A stretch of 64,000 nucleotides of DNA from Stenotrophomonas maltophilia (GTDB taxonomy: Bacteria > Pseudomonadota > Gammaproteobacteria > Xanthomonadales > Xanthomonadaceae), in assembly GCF_004684085.1 (NCBI RefSeq), contig NZ_SRHZ01000055.1, positions 30,303 to 94,302 of the forward strand. The letters are read 5' to 3'. Each line of letters begins with the position of its first letter. Position 1 is the stretch's first letter. Under the pieces are notes generated by a model. It worked only from the letters and a program-made list of their open reading frames with translations. It was not told where the DNA came from and did no database searches. This document shows positions 27,236-36,715 of the stretch, piece after piece. Made by a program: the position numbers and the translations under genes.

Positions 27236-27685
27236 ATGCGCTGGCTGTTGGCGCTGCTGCTTCTGATGCTGCCGCTGGCCGTGCTGGCGCAGCAGCCCTT
27301 GCACGATCCGCAGCCGCTGCAGTTCCGCGATAGCGCTGAGGAACGCCGCTTCCATGACCTGGCCGCGCAGCTGCGCTGCGTGCAGTGCCAGAACCAGTCG
27401 CTGGCCGATTCCAATGCGCAGATCGCCCAGGACCTGCGCCGCGAGGTGCTGCAGCTGATGCAGCAGGGCCACGACGACGCACAGATCAAGCAGTTCCTGG
27501 TCGCCCGTTACGGTGAGTTCGTGCTCTACCAGCCACCGTTGCAGCCGGGCACCTGGCTGCTGTGGGGCGGTCCCCTGCTGGTGCTCGGCGCCGGTGCACT
27601 GGTGGTGCTGGGCATTGTCCGCCGCCGTCGTCGTGCGGTTGATGCCGCACCGGCCGGCAAGGCCGATGAAGGAGACGGATGGTGA
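27236..27685 (+). CDS. ccmH: Cytochrome c-type biogenesis protein CcmH
   Basis: 149 residues from MRWLLALLLLMLPLAVLA, four bases after the ccmG stop. The redox motif LRCVQCQNQSLADSNAQIAQ is the hallmark of CcmH/CycL. A C-terminal membrane anchor (LLWGGPLLVLGAGALVVLGI) follows. The TPR half found fused to CcmH in E. coli is a separate gene here, ccmI. Confidence 0.95.
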   Translation: MRWLLALLLLMLPLAVLAQQPLHDPQPLQFRDSAEERRFHDLAAQLRCVQCQNQSLADSNAQIAQDLRREVLQLMQQGHDDAQIKQFLVARYGEFVLYQPPLQPGTWLLWGGPLLVLGAGALVVLGIVRRRRRAVDAAPAGKADEGDGW

Positions 27686-28668
27686 GCCATTGGCTGCCGG
27701 TGCTGGCCGGTCTGGTTGCTGCGCTGATGGCAGCGCTGGTGCTGTGGCCGCTGCGCCACCATGGGCGCCGCGGTTTCGTGGTGGGCGTGTTCGCACTGGG
27801 TGTGGCCGGTGCCTGCCTGTACCTGCTGGTCGGTGACCCGCGTGCAGCACAGGTGCAACCGGCGCCATCGGTAGCGACGCTGCGCGACGGCGTGCAGGCC
27901 CTGCAGGATGCCTTGAAGCGCGACCCACAGCGAGCCGATGGCTGGGCGCTGCTGGGCCGGTCGCAGTCCGAACTTGGGAATGCCGCAGCCGCGGCGGACG
28001 CCTTCGCGCGTGCCGCCGCACTCGCTCCGGAAGACCCTGGCGTGCTGGTGGAAGCCGCGCAGGCGCGGGCACAGGCGGATGCCGGCAAACAGTTCGATGA
28101 CACCGCGATGGCCTGGTTGCAGCAGGCGCGCGCACAGGCACCCGACGCCGAGCGCGCCAGCTGGCTGCTGGGCATCGCGCTGCGCCAGCGCGGGAAGAAT
28201 GCCGAGGCTGCCGACGTCTGGAGCGGCCTGCTGCCACGCCTGGAACCGGGGGCCGCGCAGGCACTGCAGGCACAGATCGCCATCGCGCGCGAAGCCGCCG
28301 GCCAGGCGCCCGATGCTGCCGCTGCGACGCCACCGGCACTGCTGCAGGTGCGCGTGCAGCTGCCTGCGCTGAAGAACGCCGAGTGGCCCGCCAGCACCCA
28401 GGTATTCGTGCTGGCGCGGGCCGCGGGTGGACCGCCGATGCCGGTGGCCGCACGCAAGCTGCCGTTGGCCGGTTTCCCCGCCACGGTCGGGCTGGGCGAC
28501 GCTGACAGCCCGATGCCGACCGCACCGCTGTCGGCACACCGCGAAGTGGAAGTGCTGGCACGCATCTCGCGCACCGGCAGCGCCAACCGCAGCGAAGACG
28601 ACCTGCAGAGCCTACCGGTGAAGGTGAGCCTGCCGCATGAGGGCGTGGTGGAGCTGCGGTTTCCGTAA
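27679..28668 (+). CDS. ccmI: Cytochrome c-type biogenesis protein CcmI (TPR)
   Basis: 329 residues. Two N-terminal membrane segments (LPVLAGLVAALMAALVLWPL, FVVGVFALGVAGACLYLLVG) precede a TPR region (DGWALLGRSQSELGNAAAAA, AARAQ-rich repeats) and a C-terminal beta-type domain (LLQVRVQLPALKNAEWPAST). CcmI captures apocytochrome C-termini for CcmFH. It is the last gene of the operon; the first 7 bases overlap ccmH. Confidence 0.9.
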   Translation: MVSHWLPVLAGLVAALMAALVLWPLRHHGRRGFVVGVFALGVAGACLYLLVGDPRAAQVQPAPSVATLRDGVQALQDALKRDPQRADGWALLGRSQSELGNAAAAADAFARAAALAPEDPGVLVEAAQARAQADAGKQFDDTAMAWLQQARAQAPDAERASWLLGIALRQRGKNAEAADVWSGLLPRLEPGAAQALQAQIAIAREAAGQAPDAAAATPPALLQVRVQLPALKNAEWPASTQVFVLARAAGGPPMPVAARKLPLAGFPATVGLGDADSPMPTAPLSAHREVEVLARISRTGSANRSEDDLQSLPVKVSLPHEGVVELRFP

Positions 28669-28686
28669 CGGTCTACCGCTGCGCTC

Positions 28687-28703
28687 GCCGGGCATGGCCC
28701 GGC
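28687..28703. repeat. REP-like palindrome
   Basis: GCCGGGCATGGCCCGGC, the core of the GTAGCGCCGGGCCATGCCCGG class of SMAG elements, 18 bases after the ccmI stop. The GTAG head is not intact. Confidence 0.6.
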
Positions 28704-28724
28704 GGATGCGCGCTCGGCTCTACA

Positions 28725-28747
28725 GTAGATCCACGCCATGCGTGGAT
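28725..28747 (+). repeat. SMAG-type REP
   Basis: GTAG head followed by ATCCACGCC ATGCGTGGAT. The same 23-base unit recurs at 59903 and, inverted, at 44767-44789. Confidence 0.85.
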
Positions 28748-28809
28748 ACGGGCGCCGATGGAAACCAGCGTGTCGCCAGCTCCACATGCGGCCCCGCTAG
28801 AATGCCCCC

Positions 28810-29922
28810 ATGACCGAATTCATTCCGCCCGGCACCCGCTTCCACGCCCTGCCCTCGCCGTTCCCGTTCAAGCGCGGCGGCGCCCTGCACGGCGCGCGCG
28901 TGGCCTATGAAACCTGGGGAACACTGGCCGCCGACGCCAGCAACGCGATCCTGATCGTGACCGGCCTCTCGCCGGATGCACATGCGGCAGCCAACGACGC
29001 CAACCCGGCCCCGGGCTGGTGGGAAGGCATGGTCGGCCCCGGCAAGGCGATCGATACCGACCGCTGGTTCGTGGTCTGCGTGAACTCGCTGGGCAGCTGC
29101 AAGGGTTCGACCGGCCCAGCCTCGATCAACCCCGCCAGCGGCGAACCGTATCGCCTCGATTTCCCCGAGCTGTCGATCGAAGACGGCGCACGCGCCGCCA
29201 TCGAAGTGGTGCATGCACTGGGCATCGAGCAACTGGCCTGTGTGGTCGGCAACTCAATGGGTGGCATGACCGCGTTGGCCGTGCTGATGCTGCAACCGGG
29301 CATCGCACGCAGCCACGTCAACATTTCCGGCAGTGCGCAGGCGCTGCCGTTCTCGATCGCGATCCGTTCGCTGCAGCGCGAAGCGATCCGCCTTGATCCG
29401 CGCTGGAATGGTGGCCGCTACGATGATGATGCGTACCCGGAATCAGGGATGCGCATGGCGCGCAAGCTCGGCGTGATCACCTACCGTTCGGCGCTGGAAT
29501 GGGACGGCCGCTTCGGCCGTGTGCGGCTGGATTCAGACCAGACCGATGACGATCCGTTCGGCCTCGAATTCCAGGTGGAAAGCTATCTGGAAGGCCACGC
29601 ACGACGCTTCGTGCGCTTCTTCGATCCCAACTGCTATCTGTATCTGAGCCGCTCGATGGACTGGTTCGACCTGGCCGAGTACGCCGACGGCGACGTGCTG
29701 GCTGGACTGGCGAAAATCCGCGTTGAGAAGGCGCTGGCAATTGGTGCCAACACCGACATTCTGTTCCCGGTGCAGCAGCAGCAACAGGTGGCCGACGGCC
29801 TGCGCACCGGCGGCGCCGATGCGCACTTCATCGGACTGGAATCGCCACAGGGCCACGACGCCTTCCTTGTCGATTTCGAGCGTTTCGGCCCAGCCGTGCG
29901 CGGCTTTCTCGACGCGCTGTAG
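28810..29922 (+). CDS. metX: MetX-family homoserine/serine O-acyltransferase
   Basis: 370 residues of alpha/beta-hydrolase fold. The nucleophile is Ser149 in CVVGNSMGGMTALAV; the acid is in IGANTDILFPV and the His in ESPQGHDAFLVDF. The family includes homoserine O-acetyltransferases, homoserine O-succinyltransferases and, in Xanthomonadaceae, serine O-succinyltransferases for cysteine synthesis. Which of these it is cannot be decided by eye, and no metB, metY or cysK homologue lies next to it. It is followed without a gap by a DUF1294 gene. Confidence 0.88.
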   Translation: MTEFIPPGTRFHALPSPFPFKRGGALHGARVAYETWGTLAADASNAILIVTGLSPDAHAAANDANPAPGWWEGMVGPGKAIDTDRWFVVCVNSLGSCKGSTGPASINPASGEPYRLDFPELSIEDGARAAIEVVHALGIEQLACVVGNSMGGMTALAVLMLQPGIARSHVNISGSAQALPFSIAIRSLQREAIRLDPRWNGGRYDDDAYPESGMRMARKLGVITYRSALEWDGRFGRVRLDSDQTDDDPFGLEFQVESYLEGHARRFVRFFDPNCYLYLSRSMDWFDLAEYADGDVLAGLAKIRVEKALAIGANTDILFPVQQQQQVADGLRTGGADAHFIGLESPQGHDAFLVDFERFGPAVRGFLDAL

Positions 29923-30267
29923 GTGGCATGGCGGCGTAATCTCGCGCTGGCCGCGTTCGGCGCGTTGATCGCACTGATGATCAGCGGCGTGCTGCCGCTC
30001 TGGCTGGGTGGCTGGTGCCTGCTGGCCAGCGCGGTGTCGTTCGGCCTGTACGGCCACGACAAGCGCGCGGCGCAACGAAAGCAGTGGCGCATTCCCGAGC
30101 GTACATTGCAGTTGCTGGCCTTTGCCGGCGGTTGGCCGGGCGCGCTGCTGGGCCAGGCGCTGTTCCGTCACAAGCACCGCAAGGCTTCGTTCCAATGGGT
30201 GTTCTGGCTGTGCGTGCTGGCCAACGTGGCCTCGATCGCGGTGATGCTGCGCGAGTTTTCGCGGTAA
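29923..30267 (+). CDS. DUF1294 membrane protein
   Basis: 114 residues starting at a GTG immediately after the metX stop. Four hydrophobic segments; the DUF1294 core is FGLYGHDKRAAQRKQWRIPE, LLAFAGGWPGALLGQALFRH and KHRKASFQWVFWLCVLANV. The N-terminal cold-shock domain fused to DUF1294 in many bacteria is absent. Function unknown. Confidence 0.85.
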   Translation: MAWRRNLALAAFGALIALMISGVLPLWLGGWCLLASAVSFGLYGHDKRAAQRKQWRIPERTLQLLAFAGGWPGALLGQALFRHKHRKASFQWVFWLCVLANVASIAVMLREFSR

Positions 30268-30273
30268 CCGCCC

Positions 30274-30295
30274 GCCGGGCATGGCCCGGCGCTAC
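30274..30295 (-). repeat. SMAG-type REP
   Basis: On the minus strand GTAGCGCCGGGCCATGCCCG with a GTAG head. It lies between the convergent DUF1294 and cydC genes, where it may also act as a terminator. Confidence 0.8.
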
Positions 30296-30305
30296 CGTTT
30301 GGTCG

Positions 30306-31979
30306 TCACGCTTCGCGGATCAAAACCCCATCACGCAACCGGTACTGCGCATCAACCACGCCTTCAGGCAGATCATCGTGGGTGATCATCAGCAGGCTGC
30401 GCCCGTCCAGCAGCGCGGAAAGGTCATGCAGCAACGCACGTGCGGTATCTACGTCCAGCCCTTCGGTCGGCTCGTCCAGCAGCAGGATCGGCGCATTGCG
30501 CAGCAGCGCGCGCGCCAGCGCCAGACGACGTGCCTGGCCGGCCGACATCGTCGCGCCGTTCTCGCCCACCCAGGTCTGCAGACCGCCGTTGCGCTCGGCC
30601 CATTCGCCCAGGCGCACGCGACGCAGCACCGCCCACAACGCTGCGTCACTGGCATCGGGATCACCCAATCGCAGGTTCTCGGCCACACTGCCGGCAAACA
30701 CCGGCGCGTTCTGCGGCAGCCACGCCAGTTGCCGGTGCCAGTCGGCCTGGGCGAAATCACGCAGGTCGCGGCCGCCGTAGGTCAGCCGTCCCTGTTGCGG
30801 GTCCCATAGACGCAGCAGCAGGCTCGACAGCGTGGTCTTGCCACTGCCGCTGTCGCCGCGAATCGCGATGCGCTCGCCCGGCGCCAGGGTCAGCTGCAGG
30901 CCGGACAGCACCGGACGCGCTGCACCCGGCCACTGGAAATGCACGTCATCCCAATGCACGCGCGCGGCCTGCGGCACCGCTTGCGGTGCCTGCGGATCCT
31001 CCACCGTCGGCGGTTGCTCGACGATGGCCTGCAGGCGATCAGCGGCGATGCGCCCGGACTGCAGCGATTGCCAGGCCAGGCCCATGCCGGCCCACAGCTC
31101 GATCAGCGCCACGGTCAGGAACACCAGCCCCGCCGCCATTTCCGGCGCGATGCGCTGCTGTTCGGCCGCATGCAGGGCCAATGCCAGCATCGCCACCAGG
31201 CCCAGCCCGGCGACCAGGCCATGCAGGGTCGAGGCCGCGATCAGGCGCCAGCGCCGACGGCGATCCCGCGAAGCCAGCTGCTTGGCGGCCACGCGTACCT
31301 TCAACTGCCACGCTGCATCGGCGTGCAGCGCGGCCAGATCACCCGCGCCTTCCAGCCCTTCGAAGGCCGCGGTACGCAGCGCGGCGCGATGTGCGGCGCG
31401 GTCGGCCTCCTCATCGTCGCGACCACGTACGCCCAGCCACGGCACACCGAAGGCGATCAGCAGCGCCAGCAGCGCCAGCAATACCGCCGCCGACGGCAGG
31501 ATCACAGCAGCCGAGGCGATCGCCACCAGCGTCAGCGCGCCCAGTGCCACCAGCGGCCCGATCGCGCGCACCAGCAGCCCATCCACTTCATTGATATCAC
31601 CCAGCAGGCGTGCCAGCAGTTCGCCGGTACGCGTAGCACCCAGCCGCGCCGGTGCGAGCGGCAGCGCGCGGCGGAAGAACCACACGCGCAGGTCGCGGGC
31701 AATGCGCAGGGTGGCATCGTGGCCGACCAGCTTTTCGAAGTAGCGCGACACGATGCGCGCCATGGTCAGGCCACGGATGCCGGCCGACGGCGAAAAGAAG
31801 TTGAAGCCCTGCGCCAGCCCTGCCGCACCGGCCAGCGCGGCGGCGGTCAGGAAGCCGCCGGACAGGCCCAGCAGCGCGGTGCCGGCCAGCATCGTGATCC
31901 ACAGCAGCAGCACGGTCAGCAGCAGGCGCGGCCGATGGCGCAGGAACACCGCACGCAGCGAATCAGGCGAACGGCTCAT
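30306..31979 (-). CDS. cydC: Heme/thiol ABC exporter subunit CydC
   Basis: 557 residues: six membrane segments followed by an ABC domain. Walker A is IAIRGDSGSGKTTLSSLLLR, the signature is [20 protein letters not shown] and Walker B ILLLDEPTEGLD. CydDC exports glutathione/cysteine (or handles heme) and is needed for assembly of cytochrome bd. The ATG overlaps the cydD stop. The oxidase genes lie just upstream on the opposite strand. Confidence 0.93.
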   Translation of the reverse strand: MSRSPDSLRAVFLRHRPRLLLTVLLLWITMLAGTALLGLSGGFLTAAALAGAAGLAQGFNFFSPSAGIRGLTMARIVSRYFEKLVGHDATLRIARDLRVWFFRRALPLAPARLGATRTGELLARLLGDINEVDGLLVRAIGPLVALGALTLVAIASAAVILPSAAVLLALLALLIAFGVPWLGVRGRDDEEADRAAHRAALRTAAFEGLEGAGDLAALHADAAWQLKVRVAAKQLASRDRRRRWRLIAASTLHGLVAGLGLVAMLALALHAAEQQRIAPEMAAGLVFLTVALIELWAGMGLAWQSLQSGRIAADRLQAIVEQPPTVEDPQAPQAVPQAARVHWDDVHFQWPGAARPVLSGLQLTLAPGERIAIRGDSGSGKTTLSSLLLRLWDPQQGRLTYGGRDLRDFAQADWHRQLAWLPQNAPVFAGSVAENLRLGDPDASDAALWAVLRRVRLGEWAERNGGLQTWVGENGATMSAGQARRLALARALLRNAPILLLDEPTEGLDVDTARALLHDLSALLDGRSLLMITHDDLPEGVVDAQYRLRDGVLIREA

Positions 31980-33721
31980 GCGCGCACCGCCTGTGCCGGC
32001 TCAATCAGGCGGCCTTCCGGCAACAACAGGCAACGGTCGGCCCAGGCGATCACCGCCGGGCTGTGAGTGGCGACCACCACGCTGCGGCCGCGTGCATAGG
32101 CCGCCAGGCTGCGCAGCAGCGCGGCTTCGGTGTCGGCATCGAGGAACGCGGTGGGTTCATCCAGCAGCAGCACCTGCGGGTCGCGCAGCAGCAGGCGGGC
32201 CAGGCCGATGCGGCGTGCTTCGCCACCGGACAGCCCGAAGCCGCGTTCGCCGATCACCGTATCCAGTCCCTGTGGCAGGCGCTGCGCGAACTGCAGCACC
32301 TGCGAGGCCTCGGCCACTGCGCGCAACCGCGCATCGCTGGCGCCGGGATCGGCCAGGCGCAGGTTGTCGGCGATGCTGCCGTGGAACAGGTACGGCCGCT
32401 GGCTGGCATAGGCCACCTGCACGCCGGGGCGCAGCTGCAGCTTGCCCGCACGCGGCGGCAACCATCCGGCCAGTGCTTCCAGCAGCGTGCTCTTGCCGGA
32501 TCCACTGGGGCCGACCAGGGCAAGCCGTTGGCCCGGTTCCAGCAGCACATCCAGATCCTGCAGCACATCGTGCGGCGCGCCCAACGGACGCAGCACCAGG
32601 CCCTGCGCCTGCAGCGGCGGCAACGCGGCCTCGGCCGGCTCCACCGCCAGTGGCACACTCTCGTTTTCGATCAGGCCCTGCTCTTCCGGCAACGACTGCA
32701 GCAGACGCTCAACCTCGGCCGCTGCTGCCAGTGCATTGGCGCGGTCGTGGTAGTGCGCGGCCAGCCGCCGCAGCGGCGCGTAGAATTCCGGCGCCAGCAG
32801 CAGGCAGAACAGGCCGGCGCCCAGCGTCGGCACCGCTGCATGCAGCGACATCAGGCCCAGGTAGCTCAGGCCCAGGTACAACGCGACCATCGCCACGCTT
32901 ACCGAAGCGAAGAATTCCAGCACCGTGGACGACAGGAAGGCAATGCGCAGCACCTTCATCGTGCGCACGCGCACACCTTCAGCGGCGGCCTCGATGCCTT
33001 CCAGTTCAGCCTCGCCGCGGCCATACAGGCGCAGCAGGCCCAGGCCCTTGATGCGGTCGGCGAAGTGGCCACTCATCCGCGCCAGCTCGCCCAACTGCGC
33101 ACGGCCGGCGGCTTCGGCACCCCAGCCCACCAGCATCATGAAGAACGGCACCAGCGGTGCGGTGAACAGCAGGATCAGCGCCACCACCCAATCCACCCAG
33201 GCCACTGCGGCCAGGATCAGCAGCGGCACCACCACCACTTCGGTGCGCACCGGCAGGAAACCGCTGTAGTAGCTTTCAATCGCATCGCCGTGATGCAGCA
33301 TCAGTTCGCCCAGCTCGCCGGTGCGGCGCTGGCGCAGCCACAGCGGTCCGTGGCCAAGCAGGCGCGCGAACACGCGCTCGCGCAGCGCCAACCGCGCGGC
33401 ATCGGCCACGTCACCGGCAGCCGCCTGGGTGGCGCTGCCCAGCAGCGTGCGCAGCACCAGGATCACCGCCAGTCCAGCGAGCACGGGCAGGCCCGACGCC
33501 AGCGGTGCGCGTTCCACCAGCACCTGCTGCACGAGCCAGGCGATGGCGGCGGCCTGGCCGATCAGCAGCGCACCAGACAGGCTGATGCACAGCGCCGCCA
33601 ACCGCTGGCGACCTCGAGCGGACCGCGCAAGATCGGCCAGCCATGCGGTGCGGGCACGCCGCTGGCGGGTCGTTTCGGCTTCCGTAGAAAGGCCGTCAGG
33701 GGTCGTTTCGGCAGCGCTCAA
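31976..33721 (-). CDS. cydD: Heme/thiol ABC exporter subunit CydD
   Basis: 581 residues. Six membrane segments (ISLSGALLIGQAAAIAWLVQ first), then an ABC domain: Walker A LALVGPSGSGKSTLLEALAG, signature FGLSGGEARRIGLARLLLRD, Walker B VLLLDEPTAFLD. The first 30 residues are an Arg/Thr-rich cytoplasmic lead. It is the first gene of cydDC, divergent from cydABX with an FNR-type box in the shared region. Confidence 0.93.
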   Translation of the reverse strand: MSAAETTPDGLSTEAETTRQRRARTAWLADLARSARGRQRLAALCISLSGALLIGQAAAIAWLVQQVLVERAPLASGLPVLAGLAVILVLRTLLGSATQAAAGDVADAARLALRERVFARLLGHGPLWLRQRRTGELGELMLHHGDAIESYYSGFLPVRTEVVVVPLLILAAVAWVDWVVALILLFTAPLVPFFMMLVGWGAEAAGRAQLGELARMSGHFADRIKGLGLLRLYGRGEAELEGIEAAAEGVRVRTMKVLRIAFLSSTVLEFFASVSVAMVALYLGLSYLGLMSLHAAVPTLGAGLFCLLLAPEFYAPLRRLAAHYHDRANALAAAAEVERLLQSLPEEQGLIENESVPLAVEPAEAALPPLQAQGLVLRPLGAPHDVLQDLDVLLEPGQRLALVGPSGSGKSTLLEALAGWLPPRAGKLQLRPGVQVAYASQRPYLFHGSIADNLRLADPGASDARLRAVAEASQVLQFAQRLPQGLDTVIGERGFGLSGGEARRIGLARLLLRDPQVLLLDEPTAFLDADTEAALLRSLAAYARGRSVVVATHSPAVIAWADRCLLLPEGRLIEPAQAVRA

Positions 33722-33845
33722 GGGGTCTTCACGGGCAACAGGGGAGACACGGCATTGTAGGCGCAGGCAACAGCCTCCCCCTGCGGCCGGCGGTCGCAGT
33801 CTTCATCGGGTTGGCATACGATCCTCCTGAATACCCATTCATACA

Positions 33846-33859
33846 TTGATCTGGATCAA
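33846..33859. promoter_or_regulatory. FNR/ANR-type box between cydD and cydA
   Basis: TTGATCTGGATCAA is a perfect TTGAT-N4-ATCAA palindrome, 90 bases upstream of the cydA start and 124 bases from cydD. FNR-family regulators activate cytochrome bd genes at low oxygen in many proteobacteria, so microaerobic induction is likely. Confidence 0.8.
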
Positions 33860-33949
33860 GGCTGTTTGAAGTAGTCGGTCACATCATTCACCCCGTAGAC
33901 CACCCTTCCCGCCACCTGCAACGGCACTATCCAACGAGGTAGCCAGGCC

Positions 33950-35533
33950 ATGATTGATCAGACAGTCGTAGAACTGTCGCGGCTGCAATTCGCTCTGACC
34001 GCGATGTACCACTTCCTATTCGTCCCGCTCACGCTTGGCCTGTCCTTCATGGTGGCCATCATGGAGAGCGTGTACGTCATGACCCGCAAGCAGGTCTGGC
34101 GGCAGATGACCCTGTTCTGGGGCACCCTGTTCGGCATCAACTTCGCCATCGGCGTGGCCACCGGCCTGGTGATGGAATTCCAGTTCGGCATGAACTGGTC
34201 GTATTACAGCCACTACGTAGGCGACATCTTCGGTGCGCCGCTGGCCATCGAAGGCCTGATGGCGTTCTTCCTGGAAGCGACCTTCATCGGTCTGTTCTTC
34301 TTCGGCTGGAAGCGCCTGACCCCGGTCAAGCACCTCACCGTGACCTGGCTGATGGCGCTGGGCACCAATCTGTCGGCAGTGTGGATCCTGATCGCCAACG
34401 GCTGGATGCAGAACCCGACCGGTGCGGTGTTCAATCCGGAAACGATGCGCATGGAAGTGGTCGACTTCGCGGCGGTGCTGCTGAACCCGGTGGCCCAGGC
34501 CAAGTTCGTGCATACCGTCAGTGCCGGCTACGTGACCGGTGCGATCTTCGTGATGTCGATCAGCGCCCTGTACCTGCTGCGTGGCAAGTACAAGGACATG
34601 GCCCGTCGTTCGTTCGCGGTGGCCGCAGCCTTCGGCCTGCTGTCGTCGCTGTCGGTGGTGGTGCTCGGTGACGAGAGCGGTTACGCCGCCAGCGAACACC
34701 AGAAGATGAAGCTGGCCGCGATCGAAGCGATGTGGGAAACCGAGCGTGCGCCGGCCGACTTCACCGCTTTCGGCATTCCCAACCAGGAAACCCACACCAA
34801 CGACTACGCGATCAAGATCCCGTACCTGATGGGCCTGATCGCCACCCGATCGCTGGACCAGCCGATTCCGGGCATCCTGGAACTGGTGGAACGTGCCGAG
34901 CATCGTATCCGTGGCGGCCAGATCGCCTATGGCGCACTGGAGCGGGTGAAGAAGGACAAGAACGACCTCGAAGCGCGTGAGATGTTCGACCGCCACTGGC
35001 AGGACCTGGGCCATGGCCTGCTGCTGAAGCGCTACCGCGAGGACATCCTCAACGCGACGCCGGAGGAAATCTCCAAGGCCGCGATGGATACCGTGCCGCG
35101 CGTGGCACCGCTGTTCTGGACCTTCCGCATCATGGCCGGGCTGGGCTTCTACCTGATCGCCTTCTTCGCGCTGGCCTTCTACTACTCGTGCCGCAACAAC
35201 TTCCAGGACAAGCGCTGGTTCCTCAAGCTGGCCGTGTGGTCGCTGCCGGCACCGTGGATCGCGATCGAATGCGGTTGGTTCGTCGCCGAGTACGGCCGCC
35301 AGCCGTGGGCGGTGGATGGCGTGCTGCCCACCTTCTACGCCGCATCGGGCCTGGCACTGCATGAAATCCTGACCACGCTGGCGGTATTCACCGGGCTGTA
35401 CACGGTGCTGCTGGTCATCGAGATCAAGCTGATGCTGAAGGCGATCCGCAAGGGTCCGGACGACATCCTGCCCACGCTGCAGGCCGATATCCGACCCGCT
35501 TCCCCCAATGCAGTCGCCCCCGGCCAGGCCTGA
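33950..35533 (+). CDS. cydA: Cytochrome bd ubiquinol oxidase subunit I
   Basis: 527 residues. The N-terminus LSRLQFALTAMYHFLFVPLT carries His21, a heme b595/d-region ligand; AKFVHTVSAGYVTGA holds the b558 His. The Q-loop GYAASEHQKMKLAAIEAMWE has the Lys and Glu of the quinol-binding motif, and the loop is of the long (E. coli) type. It reduces oxygen to water with high affinity. GAGGT stands before the ATG; cydB follows after 15 bases. Confidence 0.96.
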   Translation: MIDQTVVELSRLQFALTAMYHFLFVPLTLGLSFMVAIMESVYVMTRKQVWRQMTLFWGTLFGINFAIGVATGLVMEFQFGMNWSYYSHYVGDIFGAPLAIEGLMAFFLEATFIGLFFFGWKRLTPVKHLTVTWLMALGTNLSAVWILIANGWMQNPTGAVFNPETMRMEVVDFAAVLLNPVAQAKFVHTVSAGYVTGAIFVMSISALYLLRGKYKDMARRSFAVAAAFGLLSSLSVVVLGDESGYAASEHQKMKLAAIEAMWETERAPADFTAFGIPNQETHTNDYAIKIPYLMGLIATRSLDQPIPGILELVERAEHRIRGGQIAYGALERVKKDKNDLEAREMFDRHWQDLGHGLLLKRYREDILNATPEEISKAAMDTVPRVAPLFWTFRIMAGLGFYLIAFFALAFYYSCRNNFQDKRWFLKLAVWSLPAPWIAIECGWFVAEYGRQPWAVDGVLPTFYAASGLALHEILTTLAVFTGLYTVLLVIEIKLMLKAIRKGPDDILPTLQADIRPASPNAVAPGQA

Positions 35534-35548
35534 GGCAGGAGAATCCAG

Positions 35549-36703
35549 ATGGAATTCATTGCACTTGATTACACCACGCTCCGCGTGATCTGGTGGCTGC
35601 TGCTCGGCATCCTGCTGATCGGCTGGGCGGTGATGGATGGTTTCGACCTCGGCGTCGGCACGCTGCTGCCGTTCGTGGCCAAGACAGATGAAGAACGCCG
35701 GTTGGTGATCAACACCGTCGGCCCGGTGTGGGAAGGCAACCAGGTCTGGCTGGTGCTGGGTGGTGGCGCGATCTTCGCCGCGTGGCCGCCGCTGTACGCG
35801 GTCAGCTTCTCCGGCTTCTACCTGGCGGTGTTTGCGATGCTGTTCGGGCTGATCCTGCGCCCGGTCGGCTTCAAGTACCGCAGCAAGCTGCCGTCCAAGC
35901 GCTGGCGCGACAACTGGGACCGCGTGCTGTTCATCGGCGGCCTGCTGCCGGGCCTGATCGCTGGCGTCGCCGTCGGCAACGTGCTGCTGGGTGTGCCGTT
36001 CCACTTCGATGACACCCTGCGCGTGACCTACACCGGTTCGTTCTTCGGCCTGCTCACGCCGTTCGCGCTCATCGCCGGCCTGATCAGCGTGGCCATGCTG
36101 GTATCGCATGGTGCGGCCATGCTGGTGATCAAGACCGACGGCCCGGTGGCCGAACGCGCTGCGCGTTATGGCAGCGTCGCCGCCATCATCAGCTTCGTGC
36201 TGTTCGCCGTCGCCGGTGCCTGGGTGGCCTTCGGCCTGCCGGGTTATCAGATCACCTCGCAGGTGGTCACCGACGGCCCGACCAACCCGCTGCTGAAGAC
36301 CGCAGCACTGGGCACCACCGCTGGCGGCTGGCTGCGCAACTACAGCTCCATGCCGGCCACCCTGGTGTTCCCGGTGCTGGGCCTGCTGGGTGCGTTGGCC
36401 AGTGCGGTGCTGCTGCGTGCACGTCGCGGCGGCCTGGCCTTCATCGCCTCGGGTGCCTCGATTGCCGGCATCATCCTGACCGTCGGCTTTGCGATCTTCC
36501 CGTTCCTGCTGCCGTCCTCCAGCCAGCCCACCTCCAGCCTGACCGTCTGGGACAGCTCGTCCAGCCACCTCACGCTGTGGGTGATGCTGCTGGCCACGGC
36601 CATCTTCCTGCCGATCATCATTGCCTACACCACCTGGGTGTACCGCGTGCTGAAGGGCAAGACGACGGTCGAGGAAATGGGCGACAACCCCAACGCGTAT
36701 TGA
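35549..36703 (+). CDS. cydB: Cytochrome bd ubiquinol oxidase subunit II
   Basis: 384 residues, about eight to nine membrane segments. Typical CydB blocks are RVIWWLLLGILLIGWAVMDG, FDLGVGTLLPFVAKTDEERR, GPVWEGNQVWLVLGGGAIFA and SHLTLWVMLLATAIFLPIII. AGGAGA precedes the ATG. The small third subunit gene follows after a REP element. Confidence 0.96.
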   Translation: MEFIALDYTTLRVIWWLLLGILLIGWAVMDGFDLGVGTLLPFVAKTDEERRLVINTVGPVWEGNQVWLVLGGGAIFAAWPPLYAVSFSGFYLAVFAMLFGLILRPVGFKYRSKLPSKRWRDNWDRVLFIGGLLPGLIAGVAVGNVLLGVPFHFDDTLRVTYTGSFFGLLTPFALIAGLISVAMLVSHGAAMLVIKTDGPVAERAARYGSVAAIISFVLFAVAGAWVAFGLPGYQITSQVVTDGPTNPLLKTAALGTTAGGWLRNYSSMPATLVFPVLGLLGALASAVLLRARRGGLAFIASGASIAGIILTVGFAIFPFLLPSSSQPTSSLTVWDSSSSHLTLWVMLLATAIFLPIIIAYTTWVYRVLKGKTTVEEMGDNPNAY

Positions 36704-36715
36704 TTGCTTGAACGT

